Positions 1 to 8,080 of a stretch of 14,712 bases of DNA are shown here, one piece after another. Source of the stretch: Anaerolineales bacterium (GTDB lineage Bacteria; Chloroflexota; Anaerolineae; Anaerolineales; DRMV01); the NCBI GenBank assembly GCA_015484985.1, contig WFUL01000037.1, positions 1 through 14,712 on the forward strand, written 5' to 3'. Positions within the stretch are counted from its first letter, which is position 1, and the number at the start of each line of letters is the position of its first letter. The notes under the pieces are model-generated. The model saw only the letters and a list, made by a program, of their open reading frames with translations, was not told the DNA's origin and ran no database searches. Position numbers and translations under genes: made by a program.

Positions 1-558
1 GGGAACCCCATCCCCAAGATGGGGCAGAAGGCTTCCCCCACCGCGGAAGTCATCCTGGAGAACGTGGAGGTCCCGGCGGAGAACCTTATCGGTCAGGAAG
101 GCCAGGGCTTCCTCATCGCCATGCAGGTCTTCGATTCCTCCCGGGTGCCCGTGGCCGCCGCGGCCGTGGGCCTGGCCCGGCGGGCCTTTGAAGAAGCGTT
201 GGATTACGCCCGAACCCGTACCACTTTCGGGAAGCCCATTATCGAGCATCAGGCCATTGGTTTCAAACTGGCCGACATGGCCATGGAAATCGAGGCCGCG
301 CGTCTTCTGGTCTGGAAAGCCGCGTGGCTCAAGGACCAGGGCAAGCGCAACACCATGTACGCTGCCTATGCCAAGGCCTATGCCGCGGACCTGGCCATGC
401 GAGCCAGCACCGAAGCCGTGCAGATTTTCGGCGGTTACGGCTACAGCAAAGAGTACCCGGTGGAGAAACTCATGCGGGATGCCAAACTGTTCCAGATTTA
501 CGAGGGCACCAGCGAAATCCAGCGCTACATCATCGCGCGAGAGCTCTCGCGAGGGTGA
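1..558 (+). CDS. Acyl-CoA dehydrogenase, C-terminal part (cut by window start)
   Basis: This frame is open from base 1, so the gene starts outside the window; about 185 residues are visible. It is the FAD-dependent flavoenzyme that makes the trans-2,3 double bond in acyl-CoA during fatty- or amino-acid breakdown. The visible part is the end of the middle beta domain followed by the C-terminal helical domain. The motif RTTFGKPI (FAD contact) is present, then QIFGGYGY, and then IYEGTSEIQR, whose Glu occupies the place of the catalytic base of medium- and short-chain enzymes. The protein ends in ELSRG just after this, as is usual for the family. Substrate chain length cannot be told from this part. 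The stop is followed 22 bp later by a strong terminator, so this is the last gene of its transcript. Confidence 0.95.
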   Translation, partial: GNPIPKMGQKASPTAEVILENVEVPAENLIGQEGQGFLIAMQVFDSSRVPVAAAAVGLARRAFEEALDYARTRTTFGKPIIEHQAIGFKLADMAMEIEAARLLVWKAAWLKDQGKRNTMYAAYAKAYAADLAMRASTEAVQIFGGYGYSKEYPVEKLMRDAKLFQIYEGTSEIQRYIIARELSRG

Positions 559-580
559 AAGGTCACGTCCAGCCAATAAA

Positions 581-616
581 AGCGGGAGCGGTCCTTCAAG
601 ACCGCTCCCGCTTTTT
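581..616. terminator. Bidirectional intrinsic terminator between convergent genes
   Basis: A perfect 13-bp GC-rich stem (581-593 with 600-612) closes a 6-base loop, CTTCAA. It is followed on the plus strand by TTTTGTTT and on the minus strand by a T-rich run (complement of CCAATAAAA at 573-580). It therefore can stop both the acyl-CoA dehydrogenase transcript from the left and the lipoprotein transcript (638-1252) from the right. Confidence 0.9.
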
Positions 617-637
617 GTTTCCTTACTACCGAACCTT

Positions 638-1252
638 TCATGGCAGAGCCTGAATGATGATGTCCACCCCACCCCCCGGACGAGCGCCGATAGCAATCTG
701 CCACCGATAGCCCTGATTATCCTTTACGTGGAACAGCACCTGAGTTCCAAGGTTGACCTTTTTGAGCACTTTAAAGCCTTGTTGGCGGAATTGCTGACGA
801 TAGAGCCGGGCGGTCTGGTCCACTGTGGCTTGGGGGAGGAGGTAGATCCACAAGGTGTTTTCGGGATGGGCAATGGGTTCCGCGCCCTCGGGCAGGGGCA
901 CGGGAGGGGGTGGAAAGGGCGTGGGCGCAGTTCCCGTGAGCCATGTGGGCAATTGAGTCATTACCGCTTGCGCGGTGGGTAGAACTTGAGTGGCTACGGC
1001 CTCCACCGTGGGGGCCATTTGCGACATCATGGCTTTGGCTGTGGCCAACTGAGCAGCCGCGGCCTGGGCTGTGGGTGCCAGTTCGGTGGCCGCCGCGCGG
1101 GCTGTGGCCATGACGGCCTGTCCCGTAGGCGCGATTTGGGTCAACTGACGTCGCATGCTCTGCCACTCTGTCCAGAAACGGTCGAGCGTTTGACACCCCG
1201 TCGTTCCCAATAAAACGAGCAGGGCTAACCAGGCAAAGCGTACACGTTGCAT
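638..1252 (-). CDS. Predicted lipoprotein with 10-11-residue Ala/Thr/Gln repeats
   Basis: Start chosen at 1252 (204 aa) because a strong GGAGGAAGGAG site lies directly upstream and a signal peptide follows at once; the open frame runs further upstream but through non-coding and IS sequence. Residues 1-20 form a lipoprotein signal (charged start, hydrophobic WLALLVLLG, then TTGC with the lipidated Cys at 20). Residues 49-101 hold five tandem 10-11-residue units of the form (P/A)T-x-x-A-x-x-x-x-Q, for example PTAQAAAAQL and PTVEAVATQVL, predicted as a long helix. A Pro-rich linker (about 110-121) leads to a C-terminal alpha/beta domain of about 75 residues ending in VDIIIQALP. I do not recognise this domain and give no function. 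It should be anchored on the outer face of the membrane. The gene stands alone, ending at the shared terminator. Confidence 0.75.
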   Translation of the reverse strand: MQRVRFAWLALLVLLGTTGCQTLDRFWTEWQSMRRQLTQIAPTGQAVMATARAAATELAPTAQAAAAQLATAKAMMSQMAPTVEAVATQVLPTAQAVMTQLPTWLTGTAPTPFPPPPVPLPEGAEPIAHPENTLWIYLLPQATVDQTARLYRQQFRQQGFKVLKKVNLGTQVLFHVKDNQGYRWQIAIGARPGGGVDIIIQALP

Positions 1253-1432
1253 GCTCCTTCCTCCCGATACACAGATATAGGCTATCCACCATGTCTGGGC
1301 CGGCCTTACATGGAGCAACCCTGCATTCCGGCCCTGGAGTAATCTAGTATGCAGAGCAGGGTTCACTCGTAAAACGTCTGGTTTTCCCAGTATATCCCTT
1401 TTCGTGGCGGTCTTGGGATATATGTACGCATA
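1253..1432. other. Upstream region of the lipoprotein gene, with two short inverted repeats
   Basis: No gene is seen here. On the minus strand it is the leader region of the lipoprotein gene. Two inverted repeats are visible: AACCCTGC at 1317-1324 with its complement at 1356-1363, and TATATCCC at 1391-1398 with its complement at 1415-1422. No convincing -35/-10 pair could be picked out. The inserted IS element begins right after this stretch, so the native promoter may have been moved or split. Confidence 0.3.
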
Positions 1433-1450
1433 GGGTGCACTCAAAAGTTG
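1433..1450 (+). repeat. Left terminal inverted repeat of the IS remnant
   Basis: GGGTGCACTCAAAAGTTG, identical over 18 bp to the reverse complement of 1862-1879. The match stops abruptly on both sides, as expected for transposon ends. Confidence 0.85.
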
Positions 1451-1505
1451 ATTCTGTTGGCGAAATAGTGATAGGATAAGAAGTAAAAGCAGGAGGCCCC
1501 AAAAT

Positions 1506-1742
1506 GCTTTGAGTACGGCCATGCAGTACATGGAAAACCTGACCGACCGGCAAGCCGCGGAGGCGGTGCGGGCGCGACTGGACTGGAAATATGCCTTAGG
1601 GTTGCGGCTGGACGATGCGGGGTTTGACCATTCGGTGTTGAGTGAGTTCCGGCAATGGTTGTTGAGAGGGGCCAAGGAGGGGCTGCTGTTGGAACGCACA
1701 GGTCTGACCAGGCCCTGGACCGCAGGAATAAAGAAGAGATAA
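1506..1742 (+). pseudogene. Transposase N-terminal fragment (DUF772 type, IS1182/IS5-like)
   Basis: The reading ALSTAMQYMENLTDRQAAEA, then VRARLDWKYALGL and GFDHSVLSEFRQWLL, is the conserved DUF772 block found near residue 50-110 of IS1182/IS5-like transposases. Both the preceding N-terminus and the whole DDE catalytic domain are missing. The frame runs on for about 20 unrelated residues and stops at 1740-1742 in the arm of a hairpin. A TTG or ATG start exists, but no protein with transposase activity can be made. Family assignment is from recall of the motif, not a search. Confidence 0.8.
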
Positions 1743-1812
1743 TGCAGCAAGCGGCGAAGCCGCTTGCTGCATTATCTCTCTCTTCATCCGGGGTCCCGGA
1801 CAGACCTGTGCG
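1695..1812. repeat. Long palindrome with a 21-bp perfect hairpin core
   Basis: The core stem is 1735-1755 paired with 1759-1779, 21 bp without a mismatch, around the 3-base loop GAA. Outer arms CGCACAGGTCTG (1695-1706) and its complement (1801-1812) add 12 perfect pairs, and the sequence between is partly complementary. No T-run follows, so it is not a standard intrinsic terminator. It lies inside the IS remnant and includes the stop codon of the transposase fragment. Confidence 0.85.
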
Positions 1813-1861
1813 AAACGTTGGGTGCCTTTCCAAAGCGGCACCATCTTTTCTCCCACTTCGG

Positions 1862-1879
1862 CAACTTTTGAGTGCACCC
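1862..1879 (-). repeat. Right terminal inverted repeat of the IS remnant
   Basis: Exact reverse complement of the left repeat at 1433-1450. Extra C residues at 1880-1881 separate it from ATA, which also flanks the left end. Confidence 0.85.
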
Positions 1880-1902
1880 CCATAATCTCTCCGGGTCAGA
1901 AT

Positions 1903-1913
1903 TAGGATACAAT
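1903..1913 (+). promoter_or_regulatory. Possible -10 region for the NfeD gene
   Basis: TACAAT at 1908-1913 (with TAGGAT overlapping it at 1903-1908) resembles a -10 hexamer and lies just outside the IS end, 18 bp before the chosen ATG. No good -35 is found at the right spacing, where the sequence is ATCTCT. The call is weak. Confidence 0.3.
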
Positions 1914-1931
1914 GGAAAAAGCTTTGGGGTC

Positions 1932-3320
1932 ATGCGGTTTTGCAGGATGGCGATGATGCGTTGGTTGAAAGGGTTATGTGGGTTTCTCGTTTTGGTGAGC
2001 ATTGCAGCAGGTTCGCCAGTCGCGGCCGCGCCTCGTGGGGAGGTATTGGTGCTCACCGTAGATGGTCCCATCACACCGGTGGTGGCGCGTTACCTGGAAC
2101 GGGGATTGCGAGAGGCCCTGGCGCGGGAGAGCGAGGCTGTCATTGTCCAACTCAACACACCTGGTGGGACGCTGGATGCCATGCAGGATATCGTCGAGTC
2201 CCTGCGGAACAGCCCCGTGCCTGTGGTGGTGTACGTCAGCCCGCGGGGAGCCCGGGCGGCCAGCGCGGGCACCCTGGTGCTCCTGGCCGCCCACGTCGCT
2301 GCCATGGCCCCTGAAACCACCCTGGGAGCCGCCGCACCGGTGGGTCCCCAGGGGGAAGACTTGGGGGAGACGCTCAAAGCCAAGGCCATCAACCTGCTTC
2401 AGGCCATGGCCCGCTCTTTGGCCCGGCACCGAGGCGAAAAGGCTGTTGATGTGGCCCAGCGTCTCATTGCGGAAGCCTACGCCCTTCCCGCCGAAGAGGC
2501 CCTGGATATCGGGCTTATCGACCTGGTGGCCGAAGACCTGGATGACCTGCTGGTGCAGCTGGACGGCTATCCTGTACAGACTGTGGCAGGTTCTCAGGTG
2601 CTCGCGACGGCCCAGGCGCAACCCGTAGCCTTGAATCCCACCTTCCTGGAAGAAGCCCTGCTCATCTTGACGAATCCCAACGTGGTCTTTCTTTTGCTGA
2701 TCTTGGGAGTCCAGTTTTTACTGGCGGAAATCGCGAATCCCGGGGGATGGGTGGCGGGGTTCCTGGGCGTGGTGATGTTAGCCCTGGCGTTGTATGGCCT
2801 GGGAACACTACCCGTCAACTGGCTGGGCCTGTTGCTCATCCTGGCGGCCTTTGTGCTCATCGCCCTGGAAGTCAAGACGCCGGGCTTCCAGGGAGGTCTG
2901 GCCCTGGCTGGGGCTACGTCATTGATTGTAGGGGCGCTGTTGCTCTTCAATACCCCCATGGCACTGCCTTTCCAACGGGTGTCGGTACCCCTGGTGGTGC
3001 TCACCGGACTGTTCGTCACCGCCATCTCCCTGGGCGTGCTTCTGCTGGCCGTACGGGCTCAGCGTCGCCCGGTGGTCATGGGACCGGAACGTTTGCAGCA
3101 GGACTTGGTGGGACGGCGGGCCTTCGTGCGGACGCGAATCACCCCGATACATCCGGGGGCTGTGCAGGTCGCCGGGGAACTGTGGACGGCTGAATGTCCT
3201 GCTGATGTCAAAGAGATTCCCCCTGAGTCCTGGGTTGAAGTCATCGCGGTTCAGGGTGGACATCTCATTGTTCGACCATCCGACAAAGAACGCCTTCCCG
3301 AAACCCCCGAAACGCGGTAA
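1932..3320 (+). CDS. Membrane-bound NfeD-type serine protease (long form)
   Basis: A ClpP-like protease domain joined to a membrane part and an NfeD OB-fold domain (462 aa from the ATG at 1932; ATGs at 1947, 1953 and 1956 are alternatives, since no strong ribosome site decides). Residues about 8-33 form a signal segment ending GSPVAAAP. The protease domain spans about 36-240. Ser111 in AASAGTL and Lys151 in KAINLLQAMARSLA match the Ser-Lys pair of the archaeal homologue PH1510. Five hydrophobic segments follow (roughly 255-390), and then a soluble beta domain (about 400-455) beginning DLVGRRAFV and ending GGHLIV. Relatives cleave hydrophobic ends of stomatins and work in membrane quality control. 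No stomatin gene adjoins it here. The M23 peptidase gene starts 37 bp downstream, so the two are probably co-transcribed. Confidence 0.9.
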   Translation: MRFCRMAMMRWLKGLCGFLVLVSIAAGSPVAAAPRGEVLVLTVDGPITPVVARYLERGLREALARESEAVIVQLNTPGGTLDAMQDIVESLRNSPVPVVVYVSPRGARAASAGTLVLLAAHVAAMAPETTLGAAAPVGPQGEDLGETLKAKAINLLQAMARSLARHRGEKAVDVAQRLIAEAYALPAEEALDIGLIDLVAEDLDDLLVQLDGYPVQTVAGSQVLATAQAQPVALNPTFLEEALLILTNPNVVFLLLILGVQFLLAEIANPGGWVAGFLGVVMLALALYGLGTLPVNWLGLLLILAAFVLIALEVKTPGFQGGLALAGATSLIVGALLLFNTPMALPFQRVSVPLVVLTGLFVTAISLGVLLLAVRAQRRPVVMGPERLQQDLVGRRAFVRTRITPIHPGAVQVAGELWTAECPADVKEIPPESWVEVIAVQGGHLIVRPSDKERLPETPETR

Positions 3321-3357
3321 AAGGAATGCGTTGCCATCCCTTTGCGCAGGGTGTTCG

Positions 3358-4869
3358 ATGAACGCGCGTCGCTTTTCCCAAAGGCCTTGGACGGGCTGGC
3401 TGCTGGTGCTGGCGGGTCTGGTGTTGATGGCTTTCCCTGGAAAAACCCTGGCGGCACCCAGGACCCGGACGCCTACCCCAACGCCCACGCCCGTCGGACC
3501 CATCTATACAGTGCAACCCGGTGACACTCTGTCGGGCATCGCCGAGCGCTTCAACGTAGACCTGGAAGCGCTGATGAGGCTCAACGGCATTACCGACCCC
3601 ACCCGCATCTATCCGGGCATGACGTTGCGTCTCCCCGGTCTACCCGGAGTGCAGGGTGAATTGACTACCGTGCCGGTTGGGTGGTGCGAGGACCTGTGGA
3701 GCTTGGCCCGCCGATACCGGATTGACCCTGAGCTGCTGGCCCGACTCAACCGCCTGGTGACCCCGACTTATCTCTACCCCGGCCGCGACCTCATCCTGCC
3801 CAAGACTCGGGAAGAAACGCCGCGCATGGGACGTTACCTGGTGGGCCGCGAAGAAACCTTGCTGGAAATCGCGGTGCGTACCGGGCAAAATCCCTGGTTG
3901 CTTACCCTGGTGAATCACCTCCCCGGCCCCTGGGCAGCCCAGGCAGGGGATGTGTTGCTCTACCCCGATGAGCAGGGGACCACGGATTTGGGGGCCTGTC
4001 CCCCTCAGGTGAAGGCCCTCACCTTGCAACCGGAAGAACTCGTCCAGGGGGAGGCGTGGGCGCTTTTCTGGACCGTAGTCCCCTCGGGTTCCGTGACCCG
4101 CATCGAGGCCAACTGGCGAGAACGCCCCATGGTTTTTCATCCTGTGCGTTCTGAACCGTCCGCTGTGCTTCCAGAAGGGAACGCGGATATTTCCCGGAAG
4201 GGAGAAGAGGACCTCTGGGTCGGTCTTCAAGGTGTTCACGCCATGCTTCGACCCCAGGTCTATCCTTTGGAACTGGAACTTACCTTTTCCGATGGTCGTC
4301 AATGGCGTTTCCATCAGTCTTTGAAAGTCCAACCCGGCGAGTTCCTTTTTGAGGAATTGACAGTACCTTCCGAATTCCTGGATCCCACCGTTGTTCGGGA
4401 AGAAAGCGCCTTGATTCAGGATCTCATGTCGTCCGTCTCGAACTCCCGTTTATGGGACGGGGTTTTTCGTTCTCCCATTGAAAACGGGGTGCAATGTGTG
4501 ACCTCCCGGTTCGGAACCCGAAGGAAGTACAACGATGGTCAGGCCTGGGGTTACCATGCTGGCGTAGATTTCTGCGCGGGAGAGGGCACACCTATTTACG
4601 CTCCGGCTCCGGGACGGGTGGTGCTGGCCCGTTCCCTGACCATCCGAGGGAACGCCGTGGTGTTGGACCATGGCTGGGGTGTGTATACCGGGTACTGGCA
4701 TATGTCCAAAATCGCCGTGGAGGAGGGGCAAACGGTGGCTCCTGGGGACTTGATAGGCTACGTGGGTGGAACCGGCCGGGTGACCGGACCTCATCTCCAT
4801 TGGGAACTTTGGGTTGGAGGGGTGCCGGTGGATCCCCTGACCTGGCTGGAGACCCCACCTTTTCCCTAA
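3358..4869 (+). CDS. Exported LysM / M23 peptidoglycan endopeptidase
   Basis: A zinc metallopeptidase that cuts peptide cross-links of the cell wall, acting outside the membrane (503 aa). Start at 3358: it follows a GCAGGG site and gives a clean signal peptide (RRFSQRPWTGWLLVLAGLVL, then LAAP). A longer reading from 3205 would overlap NfeD and lack a signal. A TPTPTPTP linker (about 38-46) is followed by LysM 1 (about 49-94, YTVQPGDTLSGIAERF), LysM 2 (about 101-147) and a weaker LysM 3 (about 157-205). LysM modules bind glycan chains. A middle beta region of unknown role covers about 215-340. The LytM/M23 domain is C-terminal, with zinc ligands His400 and Asp404 (HAGVD), His448 (YWHMS) and His479/His481 (GPHLHWE). 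All ligands are present, so it should be active. The MenE-like gene follows after 11 bp. Confidence 0.93.
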   Translation: MNARRFSQRPWTGWLLVLAGLVLMAFPGKTLAAPRTRTPTPTPTPVGPIYTVQPGDTLSGIAERFNVDLEALMRLNGITDPTRIYPGMTLRLPGLPGVQGELTTVPVGWCEDLWSLARRYRIDPELLARLNRLVTPTYLYPGRDLILPKTREETPRMGRYLVGREETLLEIAVRTGQNPWLLTLVNHLPGPWAAQAGDVLLYPDEQGTTDLGACPPQVKALTLQPEELVQGEAWALFWTVVPSGSVTRIEANWRERPMVFHPVRSEPSAVLPEGNADISRKGEEDLWVGLQGVHAMLRPQVYPLELELTFSDGRQWRFHQSLKVQPGEFLFEELTVPSEFLDPTVVREESALIQDLMSSVSNSRLWDGVFRSPIENGVQCVTSRFGTRRKYNDGQAWGYHAGVDFCAGEGTPIYAPAPGRVVLARSLTIRGNAVVLDHGWGVYTGYWHMSKIAVEEGQTVAPGDLIGYVGGTGRVTGPHLHWELWVGGVPVDPLTWLETPPFP

Positions 4870-4880
4870 AAGGACCTCTT

Positions 4881-6368
4881 ATGTCAACACGGAATGTACT
4901 TCTCTTCCCACAACAGGATTGGCTGGCCGCCCGGGCGAGGGCCACGCCGGAACGCCCGGCCCTCTATCTGGGCGACGAGGTTTGGACCTATGCGGACCTG
5001 GACCGACGGGTCACCGAGGTGGCTCACGGACTGTGGGCCCGGGGCATTCGCCCTGGCCATCGGGTGGCCTTTTGGCGCTTGTCCCGGAGGGATGCGTTGG
5101 TCTTGGTCTGGGCTGTTGCTCGACTGGGCGCGGTGCTGGTGCCTTTCCACGGGCGATGGACGCCTCAGGAGGCCCGGTCGGCCTCTCGGTTGGTGGTTCC
5201 CCATTTGCTCGTTCTTCCCGAAGACCATCAGGAAGCCCGGTCCGTAGGTATTCCTATGGTTGCCTGGGCCGAACTGCGGGAGCGGGGAAAAGGGTACGCG
5301 CGAGGGGGCTTTTCCCCTGTCGCGCACCTTGATAGGGATATTCAGGGTGTTGTGTTCACGTCGGGAAGCACGGGCCGGCCCAAAGCCGTGGTGCTTACTT
5401 GGCGCCAGCATTTTTGGAGTGCGTGGGCCTCGGCCGCGCGTTTGGGTCTGGACGTCCATGATGCGTGGCTCCTGACCCTTCCCCTATACCATGTAGGTGG
5501 GTTGGCCATTCTTTGGCGCAGCGTTTTGTACGGCATTCCTGTACTCCTGCCGCCCCGGGAAGGGTCCTTTGACCCACGAACATGGCTTCGCATTCCCTCC
5601 CCCCGCCGTCCTTCGCTGATATCCGTGGTGCCCACCATGCTGTACCGCATCCTGGAGGCGGGCATGACGCCCTGGCCGGAATTGCGGATGGTGCTGGTGG
5701 GCGGGGCAGCCATGCCCGCGGCCCTGCTGAGGGAAGCCCTGGCTCGCAGGTGGCCTGTGGCCCTCACCTACGGACTGACGGAAGCGGCCTCCCAGGTGGC
5801 TACGGCTTCGCCGGACATGGTTCGTCAGAAACCGGGCACCGTTGGCCCGCCTTTGCTCTTCACCCGGGTCGTGGTTCGGGATGCCGAAGGCCAGTCCCTC
5901 CCACAGGGGGAGGTGGGGGAAATCACCGTGCAAGGGCCCACGGTCTTCCCGGGGTATTGGGGCGACGAAGGGGCCACCGCGCGAGTGTTGCGAGATGGAT
6001 GGCTTTACACCGGCGACGAGGGATACCTGGATGAAGAGGGTCACTTGTGGGTGAAAGGCCGTGCGGCCTTCGCCATCAACACAGGAGGGGAGAAGGTGTA
6101 TCCCCAGGAGGTGGAAAATGTGCTGTTGCAACATCCCGGGGTGGCCCAGGCCTGCGTGGTGGGCCTTCCCGATGAGGAATGGGGCCAGAGGGTGGCCGCC
6201 GCCGTGGTCCTGCGCCCCGAATTCCGGGTCTCGGAGGAGGAATTGGAGCGGTTTTGCCGAAAGTACCTGGCGGGGTTTAAAGTCCCCCGCCGATGGATAT
6301 TCGTTTCCGAACTCCCCCGGACGGCCAGCGGGAAACTGGACCGCCGGAGAGTCCTGGGGCTCTTTTGA
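4881..6368 (+). CDS. menE: AMP-forming acyl-CoA ligase, probably o-succinylbenzoate-CoA ligase
   Basis: An adenylate-forming enzyme (495 aa) that activates an acid with ATP and transfers it to CoA. In menaquinone synthesis MenE makes o-succinylbenzoyl-CoA. Visible motifs are the P-loop FTSGSTGRPK (159-168), YGLTEAASQ (297-305), YTGDEGYLDEEGHLWVKGR, GGEKVYPQEVE, and the C-terminal catalytic Lys485 in TASGKLDRR. The YGLTEAASQVA form and the short length favour MenE over long-chain fatty acyl-CoA ligases, but no other men gene is in view, so another acid is possible. Start at 4881: AAAAGGA lies 7 bases before it and it is 11 bp behind the M23 stop, which suggests one transcript. It ends 3 bp from the convergent M20 gene with no terminator between. 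Confidence 0.75.
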   Translation: MSTRNVLLFPQQDWLAARARATPERPALYLGDEVWTYADLDRRVTEVAHGLWARGIRPGHRVAFWRLSRRDALVLVWAVARLGAVLVPFHGRWTPQEARSASRLVVPHLLVLPEDHQEARSVGIPMVAWAELRERGKGYARGGFSPVAHLDRDIQGVVFTSGSTGRPKAVVLTWRQHFWSAWASAARLGLDVHDAWLLTLPLYHVGGLAILWRSVLYGIPVLLPPREGSFDPRTWLRIPSPRRPSLISVVPTMLYRILEAGMTPWPELRMVLVGGAAMPAALLREALARRWPVALTYGLTEAASQVATASPDMVRQKPGTVGPPLLFTRVVVRDAEGQSLPQGEVGEITVQGPTVFPGYWGDEGATARVLRDGWLYTGDEGYLDEEGHLWVKGRAAFAINTGGEKVYPQEVENVLLQHPGVAQACVVGLPDEEWGQRVAAAVVLRPEFRVSEEELERFCRKYLAGFKVPRRWIFVSELPRTASGKLDRRRVLGLF

Positions 6369-6371
6369 CGG

Positions 6372-7558
<1,187 letters not shown>

Positions 7559-7562
<4 letters not shown>

Positions 7563-8080
7563 AGTGACCTCCTTTTCGTTGCTTGGGGATGCCCGAACCG
7601 TCCCATCTGAGGGTGGGGGAGGGCCCTGAGCAGGTCTTGTGCTTTAAGTATCAGGGCTACACCGGGCTGCCCACTTCCGGTGGAGATTTCTTCGTGCTGC
7701 AGAATGTCCTCATCTACCAGAATATGGCGGGGAGGATGAGGCCAGCCCCAGGGAGACACCGCGCCGACCGGAGCCCCGGTTACTTCCAGGACTTCTTCCG
7801 GCGTGGCCAGGGTCAACCGGCGAACACCCAGGGTTTTGCGCAGGGTGGGCCAGTGTGCCCGATAACCTCCAGGGAGCAACAGCAGGATATACTCATGGTG
7901 TTCCGTGCGAAACACGATGCTGCGCACCACCTGCTCCAGGTGCTGTCCTCGTTCGGCGGCTGCTTGAGCCAGGGTGGCCGGGGGAGTGGCATGACGAAAC
8001 ACGCGGAAGGGGATGCCTTTTTGGATAAGGACCTTCGTCGCGGAGGTCTCGACGGATGGCTCCCCGGAGGTCAGGATCAT
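7559..8080 (-). CDS. YbaK/EbsC-family aminoacyl-tRNA deacylase-like protein
   Basis: A single-domain protein of 173 aa resembling YbaK/ProX editing factors, which hydrolyse wrongly charged aminoacyl-tRNA (for example Cys-tRNA-Pro) in the cytoplasm. It begins SATKVLIQKGIPFRVFRH, continues with EQVVRSIVF, YILLLLPGGYR, VTGAPVGAVSPWG and HILVDEDI, the usual order of family blocks. In YbaK the residue before the 'TL/SL' of the third block is a functionally important Lys; here it is Arg53. Activity may therefore differ. Start at 8080 has AGGAAGG upstream and overlaps the response-regulator stop (ATGA). The end overlaps the M20 start. The C-terminal stretch, HPQATKRRSL, also encodes the ribosome site of the M20 gene. 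Confidence 0.85.

Larger units (their letters stand above)
1433..1879 (+). mobile_element. Internally deleted insertion sequence (MITE-like, 447 bp)
   Basis: The element is bounded by an 18-bp perfect terminal inverted repeat, GGGTGCACTCAAAAGTTG at 1433-1450 and its complement at 1862-1879. Inside is a fragment of a DUF772-type transposase N-terminal region (1506-1742) and a long hairpin. Full elements of this kind (IS1182/IS5-like) are about 1.2-1.9 kb, so more than half is missing and the element cannot move by itself. If one more base is included at the right end, CATA flanks both sides (1429-1432 and 1881-1884), a possible 4-bp target duplication. It lies between two divergent genes; its right end is 52 bp from the NfeD start. 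Confidence 0.8.

Noticed and set aside
1253..1750. N-terminal extension of the lipoprotein frame through the IS remnant
   Set aside because: It reads antisense through the transposase fragment and would place the signal peptide and lipobox mid-protein.
3205..3357. Longer M23 start overlapping NfeD
   Set aside because: It would add 51 residues before the signal peptide and bury it; the ATG at 3358 begins a normal signal sequence.
4494..4880. Longer version of the MenE-like gene starting inside the M23 gene
   Set aside because: The extra 129 residues read the M23 coding sequence in another frame, have no family similarity, and a good ribosome site precedes the ATG at 4881.
5484..6134. Long minus-strand frame within the MenE-like gene
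   Set aside because: It is composed of low-complexity Pro/His/Gly/Arg typical of an antisense shadow in GC-rich DNA, and it lacks family motifs.
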